A stretch of DNA of 64,000 nucleotides from positions 13,268,001 through 13,332,000 of the forward strand of contig NC_060112.1 of the NCBI RefSeq assembly GCF_021155765.1, read 5' to 3'. Source of the stretch: Diprion similis (lineage: Eukaryota; Arthropoda; Insecta; Hymenoptera; Diprionidae). This document shows, piece by piece, positions 38,801-51,800 of the stretch; position 1 is the stretch's first letter, and each line of letters begins with the position of its first letter. The notes beneath the pieces were generated by a model. It saw nothing but the letters and a program-made list of their open reading frames with translations, had not been told where the DNA came from and ran no database searches. The position numbers and the translations under genes are program-made.

Positions 38801-39015
38801 ATTTGAAATATTATTAGTGCAGTAACATTAAAGAATAAATATGAGGAATATACTTGTAATAAATCCTCACTGATTGTTAACGCATAAGGGTTCTTCCTCT
38901 TTGTAAACTGTTTGGAGTCTCTCTCTAGATTAGCGGCGTGAGGATATCTGAACAACATTCGATCACCCTTACTGTCGCTCTTCACTAGAATAACGCTCAA
39001 TGGATTAATCTCCAT
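35897..39015 (-). CDS. Nprl3: GATOR1 complex protein NPRL3
   Basis: Subunit of GATOR1, the lysosomal GAP complex (DEPDC5/Iml1, NPRL2, NPRL3) that shuts off RagA/B and TORC1 when amino acids are low. There are eight exons: 38854-39015, 38053-38324, 37807-37902, 37501-37719, 37147-37321, 36781-36939, 36354-36530 and 35897-36271, giving 544 residues (human about 569). The N-terminal longin-type region begins NPLSVILVKSDSKGDRMLFR, then NVRFVGHPTLLPS (about 98). Next are LRHEEKRCGFLT, SLRPYHGLLLL, PALVRLIQM and HLVYWAKATIIYPL. A low-complexity Ser/Gly/Thr linker (about 421-470) precedes the C-terminal HHLEEIMYLENIRRSQLL and LDKFRDVLITCETEDPAI. All blocks match human NPRL3. Start ATG 39013-39015 is the first in frame; the open frame further upstream has no ATG. 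Confidence 0.96.
36272..36353 (-). other. NPRL3 82-nt intron 7
   Basis: GTAATA donor and CTTGCAG acceptor. The intron has no in-frame stop until past the acceptor, so both flanking frames look longer than the exons. The spliced product joins phase 0 to phase 0 and gives the family C-terminus. Confidence 0.75.
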
Positions 39016-40872
39016 TTCCTTGTTTTTCAATGAGTTTATGAGTAAGCTCAAAAAGCTCAATCCAATTATCCGATGCTTCGAGACACCGGAGAAGTTATGA
39101 GGGACTGGTTACCGACTCTTGGTATTTTCTTAAAATCATAACTTAAATCAGAAATTGGGTTACATGACGAAAATGAGTATGGACCACTTGCAAGGTTTGT
39201 TGCATTTAAAATTGACAAGTAAAAACTACGGATCCGAATTTTCTGTCATTGTCAAATCTCGGATTGCCGAGGGACTGTTACCAACCCAATAAAACTGACC
39301 TAACCTAACCCTAACCTAACTTTAACTCTAATACAACGAGCTGTCATGCCTTCCACGCGCTGTTTAACGACGCACTTTCTATATCGTAGACAAGGATGAA
39401 AATAAAATCAATACTTGAAGTAACAATTCCCGAGGTCCGCTGCGCTTTACATCTTTCAAACCACCCTGGACGAGGTGTGAAATTTGTTAGGTTATGGCCT
39501 GGGATTGAGAAAAATTACTTTATTTCTCATTTAATTCACACAGGTAGGTGAAAATTACTACATCAGGCGATTGGATAAATGCACAGTGGCCTGCGTTCGG
39601 TCTTTCAAAACTTAGAAAATGAAATCAGACAATTATATTCGCAATTCAATTCGCAAATCTTATCGACCAATGAAATGGTCTGCTTTGACAGTATTTGACA
39701 GCTTACTAAATCAAGGTATCAGATGCTTTCTGTTTCTGCTAACACTTCGCGGATATTAACCAGAGGAGAATTCAGATAATTCGTAAATTTGAATAATACA
39801 TTTGCAAATCTAATGTACAGACACTGCGATTACTTATTTTATGTTTAATACTTTATAAAACCTCTTCTTCAACAGTTGATTAATAATCATAAATCAGAAA
39901 CCATCATTCCGTAATTCAAGACTTCTATGTTAACTCATTACTATAATCTTGTATCATGTTTTGGACGTATTATCCGTCAATTAGTATGGCATACCATGTT
40001 TCGAAGTTGGTGTGATAAACTTTGAACTCTTCTAAGACATTCATGATTGGGTATTCTTAATAACTGACACAGAGCCAAAATTGGAAAAACTCTATTCCCT
40101 CACGACAATTCCACTATACCGATGATTACAGTACATTACAATAAAATAACGTTGTTATTTATTTTCAAATCAATAGATCGAATATTTTTTTAGTGCCATT
40201 GTATTAATTAAAACGGTACTTCGTTGGTTTTTTACTAGTTATAAGTTACCCAAATTATTTGGTTCGTAATTGTGTCTGCAACAACTAAAAGTCTGGTACA
40301 TGATTGAAAAGCAAAGTCACCCGAATTTTCACATGTTATTACAACTAAAATAATAATAGATCAATATTTCATATCAGACTCTTTCATTTTATGTGTTACA
40401 ATGTACTGTTCAATACATTGATAACTCTATTACGCCTTACAGTTCCTTCAAAATCATTGGTTGGATGAACTTTTGTCAAAATGAAATAGTATTACTATTT
40501 ACCAGATTCCTTAAAGCATATATAGCAAAATTTTCCAAAAATATTCGTCAACTTCCATGTGCGCTTCCCAGTTTAATAAGTTGACTCAATTCTTGAATAT
40601 GTGCCAAGACGATCGGCATTAGAATATGGGAGAAGAAAACATTGTATAATAGATTTCAGAATGATTTGCAAAGTGTTCATAAACTTACAATACATTATGG
40701 TAGATGGTAAAAGTGTTGAAATGGTAAACCATGCAATTCTGATATTCTCCATGTATTTTCTTAAGGTATATGTTAATATGTCCATTTCAGAGTCCTATAT
40801 TTTACAGATTCAAAGTCAAAAACGTTTTTTATTTTAGATTAACGGGACCATATATTGGAAACGAGTTTCAAC
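39016..40872. promoter_or_regulatory. Divergent promoter region between NPRL3 and VPS13
   Basis: The start codons are 1.86 kb apart and point away from each other. The interval contains a CCTAA run (39299-39320). It also has a repeated word, GAGGGACTG(G)TTACC, at about 39103 and 39269, and otherwise AT-rich DNA. An acceptor-like TTTTAG just before the VPS13 ATG suggests a non-coding first exon somewhere in it. No other gene was found. Confidence 0.55.
39299..39320. repeat. Interstitial CCTAA/TTAGG-type run
   Basis: CCTAACCTAACCCTAACCTAAC, about four units of the insect telomere-type motif. A further TTAGGTTA lies near 39488. Such dispersed copies are frequent in hymenopteran genomes. Confidence 0.8.
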
Positions 40873-43800
40873 ATGTTTGAAGGAGCAGTTGCAGCACTTT
40901 TGAACCGTTTTCTAGGAAATTATGTCGAAGATCTAGATACTGAAAATTTCAATGTAGGCATATTTTCTGGCGATGCATACCTTACAGATTTGAAGCTGAA
41001 AACAGAAGCCCTTGTACGTAGAGACAAATATTTATACTTCAATTACTTATTCTTGTAATTATTTTAATGAGATATTTGTGTAGCTATAATTTTGTTAAGG
41101 ACTTGAAAATTTTTAATTTCAGTACCAGCTTGGGCTTCCAATAAAAATAAAAATCGGATTAATCGGAAAAATTAGTCTAAAGATACCTTGGACTGGTCTT
41201 ACCTCACAGCCAGTTATTGTCAGCATTGAGGTATGATATACATATATAGACCTTCATGACAACTTTTCTGAAATGTTCTGAAAACTGGAAAATTGTTTCA
41301 GGATATATATATAATAGCAGTTCCTGCCTTAGGAGATGTATACGATCCTGAAATTGAAAAGCGTCTGATAAGGGCAGCGAAGAAAAAAATACTAGAGGAC
41401 CTGGATGAGGATTACTTTCTTGGATACGGTATAATGCTGCCATCAGCTAACAATAACTAGATCAGAATTTCGTCATAAACAAAATTTGCATTTTTCTTAG
41501 GAATAACTTCTAGTCTGCTCGACAGCTTGGTGACATCTGTTATTAACAATTTTCAAATCACCATCAATAATGTCCACATCAGATATGAGGACAGTTTTAC
41601 ACAAACAATACCTGTTGCTTGTGGCCTATGCATTCAGAGTCTATCAGTGACTACCACTAACAAGTAATAATATAACTAAACAATCACACCACGTTTGTTT
41701 ATGCATGTAATTTAATTTCTAGTCTTGGAAAAATTTCCCGCCCAATTCTGGTTTGTGTTTTCGTGTAAAACTTTACTTCGCTTCAATAACAACGACTGAT
41801 GAAGATAGGAATTCTTATGCATTGAACGATACCATTTATTTTTCTAGCTAACACAGTGAACTTTTCTCTGTATAATGAATATGTATTTCAGGCTTGTGGC
41901 TGTGTATTCGTATGCTAATCTTGCTTTTACTTATTATTTTTTATTAGATGTTCATTGTATATTTTATCAATTGCCTTTCTTATGTGAATTACATTCCTCA
42001 ATTTGGCCTGATTTACAGTAAATGGAAACCGGGTGTGATTGCTACAAATTCAACATCTATTTATCAACTGATGAGAGCTGAGTCGATATCAGTTTATTTA
42101 GACCCTAAAGCAGAGACTTGTTTGCCAGAATATCCAACAAAATGGGAACTTGCAAAATTGTTGGCATGGAAAAATGTGATGCATCGAGCACTTCAAACAT
42201 TCAGCATCAACAATCAAGATTTTCAATTCCGTATGTAGAAATTATCTTTAATTATTTGGATGCATGAGCTTCATAATTGATGGGAGATATAGTTTACACA
42301 ATATTACATGGTACTCCTATAATGTGTACTTACATCCAAAAATTCGTAAGGCATACTTTTTTATAGTAATGAAACCGTTCACTGCGAGAATAAAAATTAT
42401 AATTAATAAAAGTAATGAAGTTCGAGTGCCACGTATGCTGGTGGATTTTGTTCTGCAAGATGTAGCCACTCAAATTACAAAACAGCAGTACATGACATTT
42501 TGCGAGATTTGTCGATCTCTCAAACGGATATCCATCAATAGGTTTGTAAAATATTAGATGCATTTGAATTGAAACCAATTTGTTATCATTATTATAATAG
42601 TTTTGATGATCATTCATGTTCAGGCCGTACAAAAAATATCATCCGCAGTCCAGCGTTCGTGAAAATTGCACAGGCTGGTGGAAATACGCTTATAAAGCCA
42701 TAGTTGATCGCAGCGTGAAGCCTTACACCTGGGCACATCTTCAGGCTCACCGAAAAAATTATCATCAGTACAAAAATGTGTTCAAAATGACATTACTTCG
42801 ACCCTCTGACACTGAACTAAAATTGGACTTACAAAAATATGAAGATATGCTCACCATAGTCAGCATTATAATAGCTCGAGAACATGCGAAAATTGAGGTA
42901 CTAAGAACACTTCAATATTATTAAACATAAAGCAATGCGCTACACGTTTTTCTTTTGATAGATCTGCAGAAATATGGAACAAAAAAACTCACTAACTAGA
43001 TATGTGTTGAGATTGTAAATCATGAAACTTGTTTGTAAGAAATATTTGTTTTATGCTGATATTTCCATTTTTGTAATCTTACAGTTGAAAGAGGAGGCTC
43101 CTCAACACGTATCAGTCGAAGTATGTAAATCCAGTCTATGGGATATGGTTGATGAACCAGAAATGGTTAAATTTGTAGTCAATCATGAAAAAACATATGG
43201 AGTTTGTAAACTAAGCAGTCCAGAGCGTAAATTTATTCAAACTATGGGTAATGGTGCCGAAGAACAAACAAATCCTGAGAAATTGTCACAATATATTGGT
43301 AAATATCTTTGTAATATATTTCAGCTATTGAATTGTGGAATAAGTTACAGATGAATTTGAACATTGTTACTATGAAGAATCTATTCACTGTTTTCGTAAT
43401 TTGTTTGAAAGTTTAATAGTTGTTTTTATTATTTTCAACTGAAATTAATTTGGGAACATATTGTTTTACTCTCAAGTTTGAAATACAAAATATATCAAAC
43501 TAAATTCTGAACTTTGACACATCTACTTACAAGTAAAAAATAGAAGATTGAACAGAAATATTTTTTTCACAGAGTATGAAATAAATATAACTTCGAATAA
43601 TTTCAGATCACAAATACAATTTTACTCTAGCAAACTGTTCATTGAGTTTGTTAAATGAAGACAAGGAAGTTTTGGTAATAACTTTGACCCAGTTTCTCGC
43701 AAGTGTTGAAACTCGACCATACGCGTCTGCTTTCAAAATATCTGCTCGTGCCGAAAGTTTTGTCATTGAAGGAGCATCCTCGGACAACGAACTTATATCT

Positions 43801-45868
43801 TTGATTACAGCTGACAATATTTTAACAGGTAATATTTGTATTTAAAATTATTAATAACCAAGTGACGCAGGTAAATTTTAAGAGTATGAAATTATCTTTC
43901 GAAAAAATATGGTGCACTTAATAAAGATTGAATTATTCGTAGGAAACTAAACTTATTCAAATTTCAGGAAACATGGCTTCTAACTTCTTATCTATAGATT
44001 TTGAAAAAAATTCATTGAACTCATATGCGAATTTCGATGTCGCAGTGACATTGGAACCGATCGAAATTATGTATCACGAGGTAAGTGGACGCTCATCTGG
44101 ACTAATTTCATTGAGTTCTTGTACCCAGAACTTAGTTATTTTAATCAATTTTTGAATTGCTCTATATTGTTCCAGTATGCCATATCAGAGATTGTAAAAT
44201 TCTTTGAAACGACAGATTTGAATATACAAAAATTGCTGCGCATTATTGGATGTCAGATGAGCTCAATTAAGGACACTGCTTTAAATGTCGTCTACTCTAT
44301 ACCTTCGAGACAGAAAAGAATCAACCTTAAAATGGACTTGAAAGGTCCATACATAGTCATTCCACAAAATGGTTTAGCCCAAAAGTGTGTACGATTGATC
44401 TTATTATTTAGCACGGATTCAGTTCACATATCTGTAGAAATGCATTAAATGCTGCGACGCAAAACAAAATTTAATATAATATGGATACTTCTTTTAGCGA
44501 AGGAAATTTACTTTTATTGGATATTGGACGAATAATAGTTAAAAGCGAATTACAAGCTGCTAATGTACAACTCGAAGATGCTACAATGATGGAATTAGAA
44601 GAATTGTTGTACGATAGACTACACATCAGTTTTGCTGATGGTCAAATACTGTTTTGCCATTCAGGTAATTATATAATACACGCAAATATGAAAATAGGCG
44701 CATTATCGATTTTTTGCAGAAGATACTACATAATGAAAAATGTACACTGATGCACTAATTCGCTTTAATCAATTATACTACAAACTTTAATTTAGTATAA
44801 AACTGATTTACATGTTTAACTATTAATTGTCATCGTTCTACAGTAGATGCTAAAGAACTAGTAAGCAATCAAAACTACAATAGTAAAATTATTTTGAATA
44901 GTGATTTATTTTTTAAGCTAGCCTTAATGACTCAAAAGAGATAAATCCAATAGTGAAAATATTTTGCTCATAGGTGACGATTGGAGGGAGGCTAAGAAGT
45001 TATCCGATTCTGAGAATCATTTACTTCCTAAGATTCAATGCAATTTTACTTTATCTCACAGTGTAAAGATAGACTACAGAGTATTACCTAGGTAGGTAAA
45101 TTTCATTATAAATAAAAAGTCGATGATCGGAGTGTTATAAATTCATAGATGTGTATAACTAAAGGTTTTGGTATTTGCAGAACGAAGCTCAACATGTCCA
45201 TTTCTAGTTTGAAGTTGAATTTATCAGAGAGAAAGATTAATCTTTTGGCTGATTTTTTGTGTTGTACACCTTTTTCAAATCTAATCACCGGTAGTAAAGT
45301 TACCAAAAGTAAAACCAAGCTTAGGAAGGAAAGTAATAAAAATAGTACTGCACAACGTAATGATGCCTTTACGTTCAGAGATCTAGAACGAATACGCAGG
45401 ATTATTGCTCAATCATGTCTTGTCACAAAATCATCGAATTCTAAGCAGAAATTTCATGATACTATGGACCCAAGTGTATCTGAAATGGATAGGTGAAACA
45501 GAATATTTTCACGTCTATCTTTAAAAATCATAGCCCGTAGTTGATATGATGGAGATCCTATTTGATGTACAAATGTATGTTGCACTGGATGAATAAGTTG
45601 TGGCTGTAGTACGGCCTCATTTTATTTATTTTTTATGTATATTGCTCGTATTATTCACGATTAGATGACTGGGCATGATTTTTATTTATTGCTCCAGAAT
45701 AATAATGATAAGGCTTTTTCAAATTTATTTTTTAGGAGTGTCGTATCATCTGAAATGAGTGAAGAAGATATGGAGCTCTGGGCATCCACAGTGGAATTAC
45801 CGGGATTTGACGATAACATCTCTCCGCACAATTCTATAAAATTACTACTAAGATTTGTTACTGGAGAG
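40873..45868 (+). other. Vps13: Vps13 exon map, exons 1-15
   Basis: Exons: 40873-41013, 41123-41230, 41302-41428, 41501-41663, 42019-42230, 42367-42541, 42624-42897, 43085-43298, 43607-43828, 43968-44080, 44176-44384, 44498-44664, 44974-45091, 45181-45492, 45736-45868. They encode the Chorein domain and the first part of the lipid-groove repeats. A Lys/Ser/Asn-rich linker in exon 14 is followed by an acidic stretch (SEEDMELWAS) in exon 15. Confidence 0.85.
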
Positions 45869-48800
45869 GTATAATCCATTACATACTTGTGCTATTATAT
45901 CACTTACACGAAACCACAGTCATGTAGCATGGAAAGAATTTATTATACATATATAATGCAGTTGCTGAAAGTTGGAAACTACTTTTTCATTCCAGTTTTG
46001 CATCCATTGGGAACAATCTCTAATTGTAGACAAACCATATGTGACTTTGAGAATATCCACACTGTGTTTGGAAGCTGCCATTATGGATTATGGCTCATCG
46101 ATACATTTCAGTGTTGGTGGAATATTGCTAGCTGATAAAACGAATGCTGGAGTAACTGGTTCATATCTTGAATTAATTTCTACTAATACTGCTCCTGAAG
46201 TTATCACAATCTTGTATCGCAAGGTACTTATTCCAAAGAAGCAGTTAATTCTCGAGTTCATCATTAAAAATGTATTATTTTCAGGTCAGGGCCAATTGTC
46301 CAGACTTCAAATCTCATTTTAAAAGTACCGAGCAATCTTTAATAATAGACATTGCCCATATTAACATCATATTTCATCGGCACTCATTTCTGGCTCTAAA
46401 AGATTGTTTCGATAAAACCCTGAAGTGAGTAAAATATTGCATTATGGAAAATTTTCACTGTCTGTAAAGCACTGTATAAAATGCAGTGATCTTCAAACAT
46501 TATAAATATATAAATTGTGTGTTTTTAGGATTCAGCATCTTGAAGAAGTGTATAATTATTTGAAAGTCGATGTCTTTGATAAATCAACGTTCTGGATCAA
46601 AAAACCCAATGATCCACCGATTCCACCTGGTAAAAATCGATTTATAAAATGTGTATGTATTAGGATGATCCTTATTGAGGGTATGGACAAATTTTTGCTG
46701 CCAAACTCTAACTTATTTCAAATGATTTGAAGGAAATTCCTTTAAAATATCAACCTTGAATTGTTTCACAGGCGGGGAGATTTTAAATGGCGTAATTTAC
46801 CCTCCTGGGGGGAAAATCAAGGCTTGATGCTGAAAACTGATATTGTGAAGAAAATGCTTTTTAATTCATAGAGTTAATTTAGGCCACAGCAGCAAAAATA
46901 TTCATTTGTACTTTAAACGAAGACCACCCTAGTATGTGTGTGAAATATCATGATTCTTCTTATAGTACATAAGTCATCTGTCATTCCTCTAGGTGCGACA
47001 AAATTAAGCTACTCTGCAAGACTAAGTGTGCTTCAGATAACTCTTTGTGACCTAGATACGTCCTTACTGGAGATGAAAATATCGGGTTTAGAAAGCGATT
47101 GCATTTATAAAGCCAATGAAAGAATGATTCTACGCTTGCATCTGAGAGGCCTCACTGTAATTGATCTTAGTGATATGACATTGTACTCTAAGGTAACTCG
47201 CATCTGATATTTTGAAGATCCATGTTACCTATTATACTATAACGCAAGCTTCATAATTGTTTCCTACTATTTACAGATCATCACCGTAGACGAAGATAAG
47301 GTGCTGGATTTTAAGTATGTTAGACACACTCCAAAGCTTTATAAGTGTTCTGATATCGATGCCAGACAAGATGACATTAAAATGGATGGAAGCTTAAAAG
47401 TGTCTCTTGGTCAAATTAATATAATATTTATTTCTAAGATGATACATGACTGCGAGGTACATTTTCTTCATGTACTCCAATATGTCGCTAATCTCATAAA
47501 CAAAGACGTTCTTAGTGATAATATTTTACGTATAGTTACACGGGATTCAAAGTACAGTTTTATGTTTACTTTACATTTGCAGTATTATGATGAGAAAAAT
47601 TTTGTTGCAGAATTTCTTCAAACCATTCGCATATCTCATACCTAGCACTTTATTAAGTTCATTAAGTGATTTTCTACTTCTGAATGTAAAGAAACTGAAA
47701 CACAGTGCTATCAAGCTGCACTTGTCCCTTAATTTACACGGACCAACTTTTCTGTTTCCACAAAAAAAAGATGCTCCAAGTCTGTTGGTCTTCGACACAG
47801 GTGATTCTATAAAATTTTTACCGAACCTTTGATACCGTTTGTGCAATGTGTATAAAATATCTAAATTCATAAATATTCATAGTACTCTATTTATGCTTAA
47901 ATCATGCACGAATTTGTCTTTTTGAAATTATTTTGAACATAGACTTGAAAATTATTATATTTTACATACCCGACTATGCATAGGTGATGAACCTGAATAC
48001 TAGCATGAAAAATTTCCATACATCCATTTTATTCCGTAACTTATTCACATTGTATACTTTGTCATCCGCAGGCATTTTAACAATCGAAAATTTCTTCAAA
48101 ACAGAAGAACTGTCCATGCAGTCCAATGTTAATGGCAGTTCTTCGGAATCTATAGTGATTGATAATACTTTGATTGAACTGAAATCTGTCACATTATCGA
48201 GAGCGATCATGATGTTAAGTGGCAATTTAGAATCACAAGTAAGCATTAACTATAGGCTATAGTTTCTATGTTTGGTAAACCATTATATTCTCCAGTATGA
48301 AAATGCATTGTTCCGAATCGGCTACTAAAAAGAATTTCCATGCATAGGAACCTATCTTGGAACCGGTGTTCATTCGTCTTGATTTGAACAGAAAAATTGA
48401 TCATAAAACTGCAATGGCATTGGGATCTTACAATCAGTGTGTTTGTCAATGTGACCTCAAGGGAACTATTGATGTGATACTAGTAAATATTGGCCACAGA
48501 GATCTTGCATCTGCACTGTCCATTTGGGAAGATAACATTTCTAAAATCATAACAATCGGTAATATTCTTATTGCATCATAGGTATAAATTGAACAAATTT
48601 ATAAAATTTTCAAATAACGAATAGAGAATATAGAGTATAAAGAAATCTGTTCAGAAATGCTTCAAATCTGCTCTTTTTTTTAAGGCACAAATTCACCACT
48701 GGAAGAAAACGTCTTGCTGCAACCTATGGCACCTAATGCGACGTCAGACGATACAACAGTTAGAAAGCTAGAAGCGTTTTTCTCACAAAATGAGCATCCC

Positions 48801-51800
48801 TTTTGTGAAATAAGTCTGAAGTTGTTACTTGAGGGGCTGCAGCTCAATCTGTTTTCTGATACAGAGGAGGTAGATTTAATATTTGCCTGAAGTTAGAAAT
48901 TGACATTAGAAGAAGAAACTTTCAAAACTTAAAAGACGTCTGTTCTAGTAACATTTTCAATATTGTACCTAAAGTAGTATTTCACTTATCTATATGTCAT
49001 AAGAGAGTAAAGCAACACCTGCTGATCTAAGGATAATTCTTGTAGATGCTAAGTTCACCAGTACGTGATTTGAACCATGGCTTATGTAAACTGACAATCG
49101 GCGAAGTGACTATGTCGCTGGATGTGTATAGTGATGAGAGTTTGAAAATGAAATTATCTGTCCGAAGCTGTTTGTTAGAAGATGTTCGTAGAGATGATAG
49201 TATCGTTATACGAAAGTAAGTAAAGTGCTTGTCAATTATGTAAATAATGCTGAGCATGAATGTTCCCGTTTCAATAATTGACCACAGATTCTTTACATTC
49301 GGTATAAAACCATTTCAAACATAAAAATGTTGTATGATATGTTTCAGAATAATTCAATCGCACTCCCAGAATATAGGGGCCGATATGTCTAACATTTCAA
49401 TTTCCACTCCTCCAATATTGGACTTCACATTTGAACAGACTCAAGCTGGAGATAAGTGCATTAACATCCTTATTGAAGAAACTCGTCTCAATTTATCCAT
49501 GTCATTTCTCATACACATTGGAAGATACATTATAGACTCTATACCTGGAGATCCAGTTGACAGAGGAGTTATTAATGAAGGCTATATTGGGGATGGTAAT
49601 ATTATGGTACGTTAGCTCGAAGCAGCTTTTATTACATTGATCATGTTTATATGGTATTGATTGAATACAAACAGCGAATAGAATTGACCAATCACATAGT
49701 GGGCTTCAGAAGAAGTTCTCTAATTTCCTTGGATATTGTTTATCAGGTTTTTTGTCTTTGTTAAATTGATACAGTGAAAAAGTAGCATGAAGAAAAAGTT
49801 TTCACAGCTTTCACAACCCTCCGTTTGGTCTTAGATAAAAATATCTTAAATAGAGTAATTTTTACGTTTTGTTACTTTTGAGAAAGATCTGGTTCTACAG
49901 TTTTTCATTCACAACAAAATTTTTAGACACATTTAACCGACTCAAGGGCTGCTGAATACGAATCTGAAAGAGAACCAAAACTGAATAACTATGCGACTTT
50001 GCATGTAGTACAGTTGGAAGAAAAGCCAGGTATTTATAGCAATCTTTTTATCCTTCAGAATCAAACATTTATTTTATGTTATATTTGGAGTTCTTATGTC
50101 GGGTCTAATTTGAACTTTTCATTCTAATGTATAATTGCGTGTGATAATATAGGAGTGTCAGTATCAGTACGAATCCGAAAACCAGAATTACTTTTGTTCG
50201 GAGATTTGAAAGCCAGCAACGCTCATGCAGTTCTTTTTCAAGCTGAACTCATTATTGAGAGCAGTACACACGATGGGGTTTCATCAGTTGTATGCTCTTT
50301 GTCTGATGTTCAAGCTAAAAGTAAAAGCCAAGCCGAATATAGGAAGCAACCACCACACTGGGTAAGGGATGATTTTATATAGTGTCTTCTACCAAGATGT
50401 TGAAGTTTATTGGAATATATGAAAAAAATTTTGTCAAGGTTTTACGGCCGTGTGACATTGAGATTTCAAAAACTATGAAACTACCAAATCATGATATTCA
50501 TGTTATGGCTAGCGTGAGTTCAGTTGATATCCATTTATCGGCCAGCACTGTGCAAACATTCACCAACGTAAGTATATTTTTTAAATCCTATTTGGTTTAG
50601 TCATACAAATTATGTTCTCTACGTTCTTAGAACTTTTGATTAATGGTTAGTGACAAATGCAATTTGCGGAAATTAGATTTGCCGATTAGTCAAAATTTTG
50701 ATGAGATACTCCTTTTTGCCCAACAGATAATACAAGACGTCATTTATTTTTTGAAATCTAATGAAGTTGACAATAAACATTTATATCATGAGTTTGTTCC
50801 ACACAATGACCTATGGTCTCAGAAAAAAGTATCTTGCATCCCATACAAAGCATATAGACAAGGTATGACAAGTAAGTTTCTATTTGTTTGTATTTTTTCT
50901 AAATTATTTCACTTGATGGAAACGTGATTTATTGCAGATTCACTTATGCAAATATTTTTTGATGATTCCAACAAGCAATGTGAAACGTTTCAATTAAAGC
51001 CAGTTTCTATTTGTATACTTCTGGAGATGGAAGATACGATCGAAAGGATTCCTGTGATGATGGCACAGCTTGAAATTGATGCTTTCCTTCAGGATTGGAA
51101 CTACAATTTTCACATGGAATGTTCGTTTACAGTTTATTCACTTGTATCAGGTTCTTTCAAATAATTCATAGCAAACTGTTGGGCCGAATAGAAGATGAGT
51201 TTAGGGTGCAGGACACGTACTAATTATGCCATTTACTCTCAATTTCGTGTCTCGCTCCATCCCACACGCGTCATTTTGTAATCATTATTTGCACAAAAGC
51301 ATCTGATATATAATCTGAATGTGATAAGGCTATTAGCTAAAGTATGACGCTATTTTTTATTGTTTTGTAAGCTTCGAATAAGGATTAGCGAACAGGGTTT
51401 TCATACTGTATAGAATGTGAATGTTGAAACTTACAGCATCATATTCAAATTACTTGGGAACCATGTAAAATATTTGTTTGGGAAAATTTAATGCTTGAAG
51501 TCGTACTTAATGTGCTTTTGTATGGTGATAAATATACCTTATAACATAAGTATATTACAACACAGCTACAATGAAGTTACAAGCCTCGTGTTACAATATC
51601 AATGCTGGAGCTTGGGAACCCTTGATAGAACCTTGTATGAAAGATGACAATGTTTATAAACCCTGGGAAGTGATATTCAGAGTGGGTATTTCTTGAATTA
51701 ATGAATTTTGTGTTAATGAATGCACATTTACGAATTTCTTTTCAGCTATTTATTTCTTATTAATTACGTGTAATCCTCTTCAGGTTTACCAGTCTGACTC

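Noticed and set aside
47457..47610. Extension of Vps13 exon 20 past GAG/GTACAT
   Set aside because: The frame stays open, but the shorter exon aligns to human VPS13A without a gap and leaves a normal intron.
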